DNA from: Gammaproteobacteria bacterium
GTDB taxonomy: Bacteria > Pseudomonadota > Gammaproteobacteria > Steroidobacterales > Steroidobacteraceae
DNA: 64,000 nt
Direction of reading: 5' to 3'
Assembly: GCA_028293765.1 (NCBI GenBank)
Contig: JAQGOG010000210.1
Coordinates: forward strand, 46,814 to 110,813
The notes below the pieces were generated by a model. That model was not told the DNA's origin. It did not search any database and saw nothing but the letters and a program-made list of their open reading frames with translations. Of the stretch, positions 8,583-17,437 are shown one piece after another. A program made the translations under genes and the position numbers. Positions within the stretch are counted from its first letter, which is position 1; each line of letters opens with the position of its first letter.

Positions 8583-9653
8583 TCAGCCTCGCGCGGGCAA
8601 CCGCGCGAGCACCGCGTCTCCCATCTCCCGAGTCGACAACGCGCGCTCGCCTTGAGCCACGATGTCCGGAGTCCGGGCGCCGCTTTCGATAGCCAGTGTT
8701 ACAGCGTTCTCGATTGCTTCGGCTTCCGCGTCCAAGCCCAACGAGTGCCGCAGTAACATCGCGACGCTCAGGATCGTCCCGACAGGATTCGCAATTCCTT
8801 TGCCGGCAATGTCGGGCGCTGAGCCGTGAATCGGCTCATACACGCCCCGCTTACCGTCGCCAAGGGAGGCGGAGGGCGATAGCCCAAGCGATCCCGCAAG
8901 CATCGATGCCTCGTCCGTCAGGATGTCGCCAAACATGTTTTCCGTCACGATGACGTCGAAGTCCCGCGGTCGCCGAATGAGATGCATGGCCGCGGCGTCG
9001 ACCAGAACGTGCTCCAAAGCCACGTCCGGAAACTCCGCACGCATGACCCGCGCGCAGACCTCGCGCCACAGACGCGAAGTCTCGAGCACATTGGACTTGT
9101 CGATGGAAGTGAGCTTGTGACGCCGCCGCTGCGCAAGCCGAGCGGCGACACGCGTGATCCGCTCGATCTCCGCTACCGTATACGTGCAAACGTCCGTAGC
9201 GCTATTCGCATCGCGCTTCTTCTCGCCGAAGTAGATGCCGCCCGTCAGTTCGCGGACGAACACGAGGTCGACGCCTTCCAGAATCTGCGGCTTCAGCGTC
9301 GACGCATCGACCAGAGCGGGCAGCACCTTGACCGGCCGCAGATTCGCGTAAACCCCAAGCTCCTTGCGCAGTTTCAGCAGACCCTGTTCAGGCCTCACCG
9401 TCGCATCAGGTGCCGACCACTTCGGGCCACCGATGGCCCCGAGCAGCACCGCGTCCGCTTTCAAGCACGCCTGCAGCGTTTCCGAGGGCAGGGGATCGCC
9501 ATGCGAGTCGATGGCGACGCCGCCGAAAGGCAGCTCCGTGATGCCAATCTCGTGACCGAACGACTTCGCTGCCGCGTGCAGGCAGCGCAACCCTTCCGCG
9601 ACGACTTCAGGGCCGATGCCATCGCCGCCGAGAACCGCAATATGAGCCTTCAT
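8583..9653 (-). CDS. leuB: LeuB, 3-isopropylmalate dehydrogenase
   Basis: NAD-dependent oxidative decarboxylation of 3-isopropylmalate in leucine synthesis, 356 residues. The N-terminus reads [13 protein letters not shown]; the metal/substrate region includes [13 protein letters not shown] and the [14 protein letters not shown] nucleotide-binding loop. Its ATG overlaps the leuD stop (ATGA). It is the last gene of the ilvC-leuA-ilvE-leuCDB operon. Confidence 0.96.
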   Translation of the reverse strand: MKAHIAVLGGDGIGPEVVAEGLRCLHAAAKSFGHEIGITELPFGGVAIDSHGDPLPSETLQACLKADAVLLGAIGGPKWSAPDATVRPEQGLLKLRKELGVYANLRPVKVLPALVDASTLKPQILEGVDLVFVRELTGGIYFGEKKRDANSATDVCTYTVAEIERITRVAARLAQRRRHKLTSIDKSNVLETSRLWREVCARVMRAEFPDVALEHVLVDAAAMHLIRRPRDFDVIVTENMFGDILTDEASMLAGSLGLSPSASLGDGKRGVYEPIHGSAPDIAGKGIANPVGTILSVAMLLRHSLGLDAEAEAIENAVTLAIESGARTPDIVAQGERALSTREMGDAVLARLPARG

Positions 9654-10222
9654 ACGCGCCGCTCGTATGCCTCGATCTCGCCCATGCGCCCGAGGAGAAA
9701 GCCGAGCTCGTCGATGCCGTTCAACAGGCAGTAGCGCGAAAAGGCCTCGATCGGAAACTGCACCCGAGCGCCGGTAGGCAGCGTCAGCATCGCGGAGTCG
9801 AGATCGATGGTCACTTCGGCACCCGGATGCTCGATGAGCCAGCGATTCGTGGACTCATCGACCACGACGGGCAGTAGCCCGTTCTTCAGTGAGTTACTGC
9901 GAAAGATGTCGGCGATCTCCGTGCTGATGACGGCACGGAAGCCGTAGTCGAGCAGGGCCCACGGGGCGTGTTCGCGTGACGACCCGCAGCCGAGATTACG
10001 ACCCGCGACGAGTACTCGGCACCCCTGTGCTTCTGGACGGTTGAGCACGAAGTCCGGTCGCGGCGTGCCCTGCGCGTCGTAGCGCCAGTCGGCGAAAAGA
10101 TTCCGGCCGAGTCCTTCACGCGTGGTCGTCGTGAGAAAGCGAGCAGGGATGATCTGGTCCGTGTCGATATTCGTGGCCGGCAACACGGCTGTGCGTGAGT
10201 GCAAAGTCTTAATCGGTTCCAT
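9650..10222 (-). CDS. leuD: LeuD, 3-isopropylmalate dehydratase small subunit
   Basis: Swivel-domain partner of LeuC (190 residues). It carries the family signatures [10 protein letters not shown] near the N-terminus and [13 protein letters not shown], which positions the substrate at the LeuC iron-sulfur cluster. It lies 6 bp after leuC and overlaps leuB by four bases, consistent with stoichiometric translation of the complex. Confidence 0.96.
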   Translation of the reverse strand: MEPIKTLHSRTAVLPATNIDTDQIIPARFLTTTTREGLGRNLFADWRYDAQGTPRPDFVLNRPEAQGCRVLVAGRNLGCGSSREHAPWALLDYGFRAVISTEIADIFRSNSLKNGLLPVVVDESTNRWLIEHPGAEVTIDLDSAMLTLPTGARVQFPIEAFSRYCLLNGIDELGFLLGRMGEIEAYERRV

Positions 10223-10228
10223 CAGTGC

Positions 10229-11641
10229 TCAACCGTTCATCAATTCGCGGGGGTCGGTCACACGCCCGCGCACGGCGCACGCGGCAGCCGTCAGCGGGCT
10301 CGCAAGCAGCGTTCGGGCGCCGACGCCCTGGCGGCCTTCGAAGTTACGATTACTCGTGCTGACCGAATACTGGCCCTTCGGGACCAGGTCGCCGTTCATG
10401 CCGAGGCACATGGAGCAGCCGGACTCGCGCCACTCGGCGCCGGCCTCGATGAAGACCGTGTGCAGCCCTTCGGCTTCCGCCTCTTTCTTGACCTGCTGCG
10501 AGCCAGGGACGACGAGCATCTGCACGCCCTTGGCAACCTTGTGGCCGCGGAGCAGGTTGGCGGCGCTGCGCAGGTCGGACAGCCGCGCGTTCGTGCAGCT
10601 GCCCAGAAACACGACGTTGACCAGCTGATCCTTGATCGCCGCTCCGGCTTCCAGACCCATGTACGCCAGCGCCTTCTCGAAAACCACGTCGCCCTTCTTC
10701 ACGGGAATCGCACCCGAGATAGGAATGACCATGCCCGGGTTCGTGCCGTACGTAATCATCGGCTCGAGCGTGGTGGCGTCGATGTCGATTTCCTTGTCGA
10801 AGCGCGCACCGGCGTCGGAGGGAAGCTGTTTCCACCGCTCGAGCGCATGCTCCCAGTCGGCGCCCTTCGGCGCACGCTGTCGACCCGAGAGATAAGCGTA
10901 AGTCGTCTCGTCGGGCGCGATCATCCCCGCACGCGCGCCGGCTTCGATCGACATATTGCAGACAGTCATGCGCTCGTCCATGTCGAGCGCGCGAATGGTC
11001 TCACCGCGGTACTCGATCACGTGTCCGGTGCCGCCTCCGACGCCGATCTTGCCGATGATGGCCAGGATCAGATCCTTGGCGGTGACGCCGGCGCGCAGCC
11101 GGCCGCTTACGTTGATCGAGAACGTCCGTGCCTGCCGCTGCAGCAGGCATTGCGTGGCGAGAACGTGTCCCACCTCGGTTGTGCCGATACCAAAGGCGAG
11201 TGCTCCGACGGCACCGTGCGTGCTGGTATGACTATCGCCACATACGATGGTCTTGCCGGGCTGCGTGATTCCGCTCTCCGGTCCGATGATGTGCACGATT
11301 CCACGCTGCGCGCTGCGCAACCCGAGAAGCTCCACGCCGAAGGCGGCACAGTTGGTTTCCAGCTCGCGCACCTGCTTGGCGGCGGAGTCGATCGAGATCG
11401 GCGCGCCCCCGAAGACCTGCTCCGTGCGGGTCGGGGTGGAGTGGTCCATCGTGGCCAGGGTGAGGTCGGTGCGGCGGACCGGCAGGCCGCGCTCACGCAG
11501 AACCGCGAACGCCTGCGGCGAGGTGACCTCGTGGATGAGGTGAAGGTCTACGTAAAGAACGGCGGGAGTATCGGCGGTCTCGGCCGTCACCAGGTGACGG
11601 TCCCAGACTTTTTCGAACATCGTTTGCGGTGCGCGTGGCAT
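10229..11641 (-). CDS. leuC: LeuC, 3-isopropylmalate dehydratase large subunit
   Basis: Aconitase-family enzyme (470 residues) isomerising 2- to 3-isopropylmalate with a [4Fe-4S] cluster. Likely cluster cysteines are visible in [10 protein letters not shown] and in CSMCLGMN. The start at ATG 11641 ([16 protein letters not shown]) gives the family length. The frame stays open further upstream into ilvE, but that extension is an arginine-rich shadow. The gap to the ilvE stop is 22 bp. Confidence 0.95.
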   Translation of the reverse strand: MPRAPQTMFEKVWDRHLVTAETADTPAVLYVDLHLIHEVTSPQAFAVLRERGLPVRRTDLTLATMDHSTPTRTEQVFGGAPISIDSAAKQVRELETNCAAFGVELLGLRSAQRGIVHIIGPESGITQPGKTIVCGDSHTSTHGAVGALAFGIGTTEVGHVLATQCLLQRQARTFSINVSGRLRAGVTAKDLILAIIGKIGVGGGTGHVIEYRGETIRALDMDERMTVCNMSIEAGARAGMIAPDETTYAYLSGRQRAPKGADWEHALERWKQLPSDAGARFDKEIDIDATTLEPMITYGTNPGMVIPISGAIPVKKGDVVFEKALAYMGLEAGAAIKDQLVNVVFLGSCTNARLSDLRSAANLLRGHKVAKGVQMLVVPGSQQVKKEAEAEGLHTVFIEAGAEWRESGCSMCLGMNGDLVPKGQYSVSTSNRNFEGRQGVGARTLLASPLTAAACAVRGRVTDPRELMNG

Positions 11642-11663
11642 GAGGTGTTCGTCTCGAGGACGT

Positions 11664-12626
11664 TTAACCGGCCGCCACAGCGGCGCGGGGCGCGGCCATG
11701 TCAACGTAGTCGAGCCAGCCCCATTTGTCGGCGGTCTTGCCCGTGAACAGGCCGAAGAACGCGTTCTGCAAAGTCTCCGTAATGGGTCCGCGCTTGCCGG
11801 CGCCGACCGTGAGTCGATCCACCGAGCGGATCGGAGCGATCTCGACCGCGGTGCCCGTAAAGAACGCCTCGTCGGCGATGTAGAGGAGTTCTCTCGGGAT
11901 CGCGCACTCGCGGACCTCGATGCCGCGTTCCTTCGCGAGACGTATGACGGCATCGCGCGTAAGGCCCCCGAGAACGGAGTGCGCGAGCGCTGGAGTCATC
12001 AGCACGCCGTCCTTGACCACGAAAATGTTCTCCCCGGAGCCTTCACTCACCGTGCCGTCCGAAGACAGCCCGATGCCTTCGGCAAAGCCGAGGCGGCGCG
12101 CCTCGGCGCCGATGAGCTGGCTCGAGAGGTAATTGCCTCCCGCCTTGGCGAGAGCGGGGATGGTGTTGGGAGCGACTCTCTGCCATGACGAGATGCACAC
12201 GTCCACGCCCTGTTCTTCGCTCTCGTGCCCGAGGTACTTACCCCACTCCCATGCGGCGATGGCCACGTCGGTCGGAGGTTCGATCTTGGGCGACACGCCG
12301 ATCTCGCCGTAACCGCGAAAGGCTACCGGACGGATATAGGCGCCACGAACCAGTTCGTTGCTCGCAATGACCTGCCGGATGGCGTCATTTATCTGCTCCG
12401 GCGCAAACGGCATGGTCATGCGGTAGATCTTCGCGGAATCGAACAGCCGGCGCGTGTGATCGCGCAGGCGGAAGACAGCGACGCCGCTGGGTGTCTCGTA
12501 GGCGCGCACGCCTTCGAATACCGACGACCCGTAGTGCAACGCATGCGACAGCACATGCACCGTGGCTTTTTCCCAGGGCACGAGCTTGCCGTTGAACCAG
12601 ATGAATTGCGTGGCGGGAATGGGCAT
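11664..12626 (-). CDS. ilvE: IlvE, branched-chain amino acid aminotransferase
   Basis: Fold-type IV PLP transaminase performing the last step for Ile, Leu and Val, 320 residues. Motifs: [16 protein letters not shown] at the active-site entrance, the PLP lysine Lys161 in [15 protein letters not shown], and [18 protein letters not shown] for phosphate binding. A GAGGAG ribosome site lies about ten bases before the ATG. Its place inside the leu operon, between leuA and leuC, differs from the enterobacterial ilvGMEDA order. Confidence 0.95.
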   Translation of the reverse strand: MPIPATQFIWFNGKLVPWEKATVHVLSHALHYGSSVFEGVRAYETPSGVAVFRLRDHTRRLFDSAKIYRMTMPFAPEQINDAIRQVIASNELVRGAYIRPVAFRGYGEIGVSPKIEPPTDVAIAAWEWGKYLGHESEEQGVDVCISSWQRVAPNTIPALAKAGGNYLSSQLIGAEARRLGFAEGIGLSSDGTVSEGSGENIFVVKDGVLMTPALAHSVLGGLTRDAVIRLAKERGIEVRECAIPRELLYIADEAFFTGTAVEIAPIRSVDRLTVGAGKRGPITETLQNAFFGLFTGKTADKWGWLDYVDMAAPRAAVAAG

Positions 12627-12674
12627 GAAACAACTCCTCTAACGTGGCCGACTAGGCGCGGTTGACTGGACGGC

Positions 12675-14255
12675 CTAGACCGCGGTCTGCGCCACTCGTG
12701 CGGCGCCAGCGCGCTCGTCACGCGAGCGGGTGCCCGCTTGCGAGAGCTCGATGCGATTGATGACTTCAAGGAAAGCTTTCGTGCTCGACTCGACGATGTT
12801 CGTGCTGACGCTCGAGCCGCGATAGGTGCGCTGATTGTACTCTACGTACACGACGGCCTCGCCCTGCGCATCCTCGCCTTCGGTGACGCCGTGCACTTCG
12901 AACTTACGCAAAATGACGTTGATGCCGGTGGCGGCTTCAATCGCCTTGAACGCTGCATCCACGGGTCCGTCGCCTTCGGTAGTGCGCTCGACGACGCGGC
13001 CGTCCGCATGCTGCAGCCGAACCACGGCCTGCGCAGGGACGTTGCTATGAGCGACCGTCTGCAGATCCAGCAGACTCCACGGCCCGCTGGCCGAGCCTTC
13101 CGCACGCAGCACCAGCGCCTCGATATCGCCGTCGAAGAGTTCCTTCTTCTTGTCCGCGAGCGCCTTGAATTCCTCGAATACGCGATTGAACTCGAGCTCA
13201 TCGAGCTCGAAGCCCAGCGCCTTCACGCGATCCCGGAACGCATGCCGGCCGCTGTGTTTGCCGAGGACGAGGTGGCTGCGGGAGAGACCTACATCCTCGG
13301 GACGCAGGATTTCGTACGTGGAATGATGCTTGAGCATCCCGTGCTGGTGAATGCCGGCCTCATGGGCGAACGCATTCTCACCCACGACTGCCTTGTTGCG
13401 CGGGATCGGCATGCCAGTGATGCTGGAGACCAGCCGCGACGTCGGATAGAGGCGGTTGGTCTGAATACCCGTCGTGACATTGAAGAACGCTTCGCGCGTC
13501 TTCAATGCCATGACGACTTCCTCGAGCGAGCAGTTCCCCGCGCGCTCGCCTATGCCGTTGATGGTGCACTCGACCTGGCGCGCGCCCGCGACGACGGCCG
13601 TCAGGCTGTTCGCGACCGCCATGCCGAGATCGTCGTGGCAGTGGACCGACAGCCGGATGCCGTCGATGCCGCGCACGTTTTTCCGTAAATAGCGGAACAG
13701 CTCCGCGAACTCATCCGGAACCGTGTAGCCCACCGTGTCCGGTATGTTGACAGTGCTCGCCCCGGCCTCGATCGCCGCCTCGACGACTTGTGCGAGGAAC
13801 TCGAGCTCCGTGCGGGACGCGTCCTCCGGCGAGAACTCCACGTCATCGCACAGGCCCCTGGCGATGCGAACGCCCTCCACGGCGGTCCGGATGATCTCCT
13901 CCTGCGCCATGTTGAGCTTGTACTGCCGATGGATCGCACTGGTTGCCAGAAAGACATGGATGCGGTGCCGGGGCGCGTCCCGCAGTGCCCGCGCCGCCAG
14001 CTCGATGTCTTCCCGGTTACAGCGGGCCAGGCCGCAGATCGTCGCGCCCTGGACCTCGCGGGCCACCGCATTCACGCTCTCCCAATCCCCACGCGAGGCG
14101 GCCGGAAATCCCGCCTCGATCACATCCACACCGAGCTCGGCGAGCTGCCGTGCGACCCGTACCTTTTCCGGCTGGGTCATGCTGCAGCCGGGCGACTGCT
14201 CGCCATCGCGCAGGGTGGTGTCGAAGATCAGTACTCGGTCGGGATTGGGAGTCAT
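12675..14255 (-). CDS. leuA: LeuA, 2-isopropylmalate synthase
   Basis: Condenses acetyl-CoA with 2-ketoisovalerate, the committed leucine step. The product is 526 residues, near the E. coli length. The TIM-barrel catalytic domain shows DTTLRDGEQSPGCSM and the zinc motif HCHDDLGMAVANS. The C-terminal ~130 residues form the LeuA dimer/regulatory domain that binds leucine in known homologues. The start at 14255 has a strong GGAGGA about nine bases upstream. Forty-eight bases separate it from ilvE. Confidence 0.96.
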   Translation of the reverse strand: MTPNPDRVLIFDTTLRDGEQSPGCSMTQPEKVRVARQLAELGVDVIEAGFPAASRGDWESVNAVAREVQGATICGLARCNREDIELAARALRDAPRHRIHVFLATSAIHRQYKLNMAQEEIIRTAVEGVRIARGLCDDVEFSPEDASRTELEFLAQVVEAAIEAGASTVNIPDTVGYTVPDEFAELFRYLRKNVRGIDGIRLSVHCHDDLGMAVANSLTAVVAGARQVECTINGIGERAGNCSLEEVVMALKTREAFFNVTTGIQTNRLYPTSRLVSSITGMPIPRNKAVVGENAFAHEAGIHQHGMLKHHSTYEILRPEDVGLSRSHLVLGKHSGRHAFRDRVKALGFELDELEFNRVFEEFKALADKKKELFDGDIEALVLRAEGSASGPWSLLDLQTVAHSNVPAQAVVRLQHADGRVVERTTEGDGPVDAAFKAIEAATGINVILRKFEVHGVTEGEDAQGEAVVYVEYNQRTYRGSSVSTNIVESSTKAFLEVINRIELSQAGTRSRDERAGAARVAQTAV

Positions 14256-14348
14256 GCTACGTTTCCTCCTGCGCAGGCATTGCCTGCTCATTGTAAAGCC
14301 AGGTGCATCCCTTCCCGGGTTGCCCCGTGCGACGCATGCGTCGCACCC

Positions 14349-15344
14349 TTACGTGCGTTTCTCGTTCAACCACGGCATCCGCGCACGCAGCGCGCTGCCG
14401 ACTTTCTCGATCTGCCGGTCCTTGTCCTGCTTGAGCAGCTTCTGGTAGTTCTTCCCGCCAGCCGCGCTCTCCTCGATCCACTGCTTCGCGAACTTGCCGG
14501 TCTGCACTTCCTTCAGGACCTTGCGCATGACGTTCTTGACGCGGTCGTCGATGATGCGCGGCCCGCGCGTCAGGTCGCCGTACTTCGCCGTGTCGCTGAT
14601 GAACTCGTGCATCTTGGTCAGGCCGCCCTCATGCAGCAGGTCCACGATGAGCTTCAGCTCGTGCAGGCACTCGTAGTAAGCGACCTCGGGCTGGTAACCC
14701 GCTTCCACCAAGGTCTCGAAGCCCTTGACCACGAGCTCGGTGGCTCCGCCGCACAGCACAGCCTGTTCCCCGAAGAGATCCGTCTCGGTCTCCTCAGCGA
14801 ACGTCGTCTCGAGGACGCCGCCGCGTGTTCCGCCAATTCCGTGCGAGTAGGAGAGGGCCTTGGCGTGCGCCTTGCCCGTCGAGTCCTGCGCCACGGCGAT
14901 GAGACACGGCACGCCGCGGCCTTCCTGGTACTGGCGGCGGACGAGACCGCCGGGACCTTTGGGCGCGATGAGGACGACGTCCAGATCCTTGCGCGGCTTG
15001 ATCTGCTTGTAGTGGATGTTGAAGCCGTGCGCGAACAGCAGCGTCGCACCCTTCTTCAAATTGTTCTCAACCGCCGCGTAGAGATCTTTCTGCGCAAGGT
15101 CGGGCACGAGCATCGCAATGAGGTCCGCACCTTCTGCTGCGGCGCCCGGCTCGGCGACGGCGAGACCGTCCTTCTTCGCCTTCTTCCAGCTCGCTCCCCC
15201 CTTACGAACGCCCACCACGACGTCGAAACCGCTGTCCTTCAGGTTCAGCGCATGCGCCCGGCCCTGGCTTCCGTAGCCCAGCACCGCGACCCGCGCGCCC
15301 TTGAGGGCCTTCTTGTCGACATCTTTCTGCGAATACAGCCTCAT
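14349..15344 (-). CDS. ilvC: IlvC, ketol-acid reductoisomerase (class I)
   Basis: NADPH-dependent isomeroreductase for Val, Leu and Ile synthesis, 331 residues, the short class I form. The Rossmann fingerprint [17 protein letters not shown] is near residue 20, and the knotted C-terminal domain contains [18 protein letters not shown] 15344 is chosen over an in-frame TTG at 15359 because a GGGAG site lies nine bases upstream. It is the first structural gene after the attenuator, about 80 bp downstream of the terminator hairpin. Confidence 0.96.
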   Translation of the reverse strand: MRLYSQKDVDKKALKGARVAVLGYGSQGRAHALNLKDSGFDVVVGVRKGGASWKKAKKDGLAVAEPGAAAEGADLIAMLVPDLAQKDLYAAVENNLKKGATLLFAHGFNIHYKQIKPRKDLDVVLIAPKGPGGLVRRQYQEGRGVPCLIAVAQDSTGKAHAKALSYSHGIGGTRGGVLETTFAEETETDLFGEQAVLCGGATELVVKGFETLVEAGYQPEVAYYECLHELKLIVDLLHEGGLTKMHEFISDTAKYGDLTRGPRIIDDRVKNVMRKVLKEVQTGKFAKQWIEESAAGGKNYQKLLKQDKDRQIEKVGSALRARMPWLNEKRT

Positions 15345-15422
15345 TAAGCGAACTCCCAACGGCCCCGCGGGCCAAAAAAACTCACGCCCAGGAAAATCGG
15401 TTCAATAGCAACCCTGAAGCAT

Positions 15423-15462
15423 AAAAAACCCCGCACCGGCTGGTGGGCCGGTGCGGGGTTTT
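15423..15462 (-). terminator. Attenuator terminator of the ilvC-leu operon
   Basis: On the minus strand, CCCCGCACCGGC (from 15458-15447) pairs perfectly with GCCGGTGCGGGG (from 15440-15429) across a six-base loop. Flanking A/T bases extend the stem and six U residues follow (15428-15423). It stands between the leader peptide stop and ilvC. A third copy of the distal arm lies in the leader gene (15523-15512), providing the competing antiterminator partner. Confidence 0.9.
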
Positions 15463-15494
15463 CGGTCTCTTCGCTCGCTCGTGCCTTGGTTCTC

Positions 15495-15629
15495 TCAGGC
15501 GTTCGCGAGTGCCCCGCACCGGCTGCTCCTCAGGAGCAGAAGTCCTACCGGCACTACGAGAAGAACAGGCGCGAGCCGCAGCCCACAGGGCGCGTTCGGG
15601 CTCAGGTCGGTTCGCGTCTCGGATGCCAT
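15495..15629 (-). CDS. ilv/leu operon leader peptide (44 residues)
   Basis: Short reading frame starting at ATG 15629 and ending in TGA at 15495. Residues 19-33 read LAPVLLVVPVGLLLL, six Leu and four Val in 15 codons, followed by RSSRCGALANA. No isoleucine codon run is present. This is the composition of a branched-chain leader peptide. Stalling on Leu or Val codons (15566-15531) would leave 15523-15512 free to pair with the first terminator arm. The ribosome site is weak. The peptide itself probably has no function after synthesis. Confidence 0.85.
   Translation of the reverse strand: MASETRTDLSPNAPCGLRLAPVLLVVPVGLLLLRSSRCGALANA
15512..15523 (-). promoter_or_regulatory. Antiterminator segment of the ilv attenuator
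   Basis: The minus-strand sequence GCCGGTGCGGGG is identical to the distal arm of the terminator and complementary to its proximal arm at 15447-15458. It overlaps leader codons 36-40, just after the Leu/Val run. It is therefore masked by a ribosome that completes the peptide and exposed by one stalled upstream. The preceding bases (15540-15524) also form a small hairpin, CTGCTCC/GGAGCAG, over the Leu codons. Confidence 0.8.
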
Positions 15630-15667
15630 GGGCGCCACGGATAAGCTGAGGGCAAAATGATGGTCCG

Positions 15668-15697
15668 ATGTGATCACACCCGCCGCGACTTTGTCAA
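15668..15697 (-). promoter_or_regulatory. Probable promoter of the ilvC-leu operon
   Basis: A perfect minus-strand -35 TTGACA (plus-strand 15692-15697) is followed after 18 bp by TCACAT (15673-15668), a weak -10. Transcription would begin around 15661, giving a leader of about 30 nt before the leader-peptide ATG at 15629. The -10 is the uncertain part. Confidence 0.5.
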
Positions 15698-15804
15698 CGC
15701 GTGGGGGCCGCGGATCGCTGGCTGACTTCCAGGCCGGCAATGCAGACCGCGTGCTTTTGCAGACGCAGACAGGCCGGGAGCACTTTCGTTAAGCTTCCGT
15801 GGTG

Positions 15805-17205
15805 ATGCCTCCTGAAATGTTGTTGACCTCCGAGCCGGGAGACAGCCTGCCCCTCTGGCTCGTCACCGAGGCGGAACTGCCGCGCTGGCTGAGCGAGCAG
15901 CCTGCGGAAGCCGCGGTGTGGGTGCGGGCTCATGGCTTTCAGGGCGAGCGCCATCGCGTCCTGACACTTCCGTCCCGCAATGGCGGGATAGCTGGTGCCG
16001 TTGCGGGCCTGGGCGCGTTGCGCGCAGTCACGGATCTGAAGTGGTGGCACGCGGCCGGCTTGTCGGACCGACTTCCTGCGCAGGCCTATCACCTCGCTTC
16101 GACCTTACCCCCGGCAGCGGCGACGCATTTCGTGGTGGGTTGGCTGATGGGTTCGTACCGGATGAGCCGGTATCGGGTCGCGGCGTCACCCATTTCCCGC
16201 CCGGCGCTGGTTCCTCCGCCGGGCGCCGATCTCATTTATGCGCAAAGCGCGGCAGCGGCCACGGCATTCGCACGCGATCTGATCAACACTCCCGCGAATG
16301 ATCTCGGACCGGCGGAACTGGCCGGCGCCGCGGTCGACCTCGCAACGCGTTTCGGGGCGCGCTGCGAGATCCTCGGCGGCGATGAGCTCAAGACTCATGA
16401 CTTTCCACTCATCCACGCGGTAGGGGCTGGCAGCTCGCGGCAGCCGCGGCTCATCGACCTGCGTTGGGGCGAACGGGACGCACCTCGCGTGACGATCGTC
16501 GGGAAGGGCGTCTGCTTTGATACTGGCGGTCTCGATCTAAAGCCCTCAGCGGGAATGCTGCTGATGAAGAAGGACATGGGGGGTGCGGCGTGTGCGCTCG
16601 CCCTGGCGGAGATGCTCATGCGCCTCGGCGCGCCGGTGCAGCTGCGCGTTCTGATTCCAGCCGTCGAGAACAGCATCGGCGGCAGCGCCTATCGTCCAGG
16701 CGATGTGCTCCGCTCGAGAAAAGGACTGACGGTTGAAATCGGCAACACGGATGCCGAAGGCCGCCTCGTGCTCGCGGATGCACTGGTCGAAGCCGACGGG
16801 GAACGCCCGGACCTTCTCATCGATCTGGCGACGCTCACTGGCGCGGCACGCGTTGCGCTCGGGCCGGAGCTGCCCGCGGCCTACTCGACTGATGAAGGGT
16901 TGCTTGCGCAGCTGCGGACGAAGGGGGAGGAGGAGGCGGATCCGGTGTGGCCGATGCCACTGTGGTCCGGCTATGACGACGAGTTGGCCAGCAAGATCGC
17001 CGACCTCGGCAACGTATCCGCGGCGCCGTTCGCCGGCTCCATCATCGCAGCCCTGTTCCTCAAGCGCTTCGTCACCGCGACGCCTGCCTGGCTGCATGTG
17101 GATTTGTACGCCTGGAATCCGCGGGAGCGGCCGGGCCGGCCGGTGGGCGCCGAGGCGCAATGCGTCCGGGCACTGTACCGACTCATTCGCGCGCGCTACG
17201 GATAG
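15805..17205 (+). CDS. M17-family leucyl aminopeptidase
   Basis: Cytosolic dinuclear-metal aminopeptidase, 466 residues. The C-terminal catalytic domain carries GKGVCFDTGGLDLKPSAGM, the KKDMGGAA metal ligands and the family signature NTDAEGRLVLADAL. The N-terminal ~170 residues are a divergent macro-like domain, so it resembles the shorter PepB-like branch more than PepA. In-frame GTG codons at 15799 and 15802 are alternative starts; no clear ribosome site decides. It is divergent from the ilv operon; a link to leucine metabolism is only suggested by position. Confidence 0.9.
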   Translation: MPPEMLLTSEPGDSLPLWLVTEAELPRWLSEQPAEAAVWVRAHGFQGERHRVLTLPSRNGGIAGAVAGLGALRAVTDLKWWHAAGLSDRLPAQAYHLASTLPPAAATHFVVGWLMGSYRMSRYRVAASPISRPALVPPPGADLIYAQSAAAATAFARDLINTPANDLGPAELAGAAVDLATRFGARCEILGGDELKTHDFPLIHAVGAGSSRQPRLIDLRWGERDAPRVTIVGKGVCFDTGGLDLKPSAGMLLMKKDMGGAACALALAEMLMRLGAPVQLRVLIPAVENSIGGSAYRPGDVLRSRKGLTVEIGNTDAEGRLVLADALVEADGERPDLLIDLATLTGAARVALGPELPAAYSTDEGLLAQLRTKGEEEADPVWPMPLWSGYDDELASKIADLGNVSAAPFAGSIIAALFLKRFVTATPAWLHVDLYAWNPRERPGRPVGAEAQCVRALYRLIRARYG

Positions 17206-17437
17206 CCCGAAGTGCTCGCACAATATGTACGGCCACCGCGCCGTGTTGTTGCGCAAATAACGACAGCGTCGTTTCGCGGACACAGTAATCGCATTTAGGG
17301 AGCCGCCACCGGCCGACGGGGTTCACTCAGGCTGCTCGCCCTGAATGTCCCTTTGCGATTTCGCCCCACTCGACAGCCCGTGCCGGTGATAATCTTCACC
17401 GACTACGGTTCGATCGACTGCGTGAGACGATAGGTAG

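Noticed and set aside
13788..15347. Long plus-strand open frame (519 codons) opposite leuA and ilvC
   Set aside because: It mirrors two clear enzymes on the other strand; its Leu/Arg/Val-rich composition is that of a GC-rich antisense shadow with no family motif.
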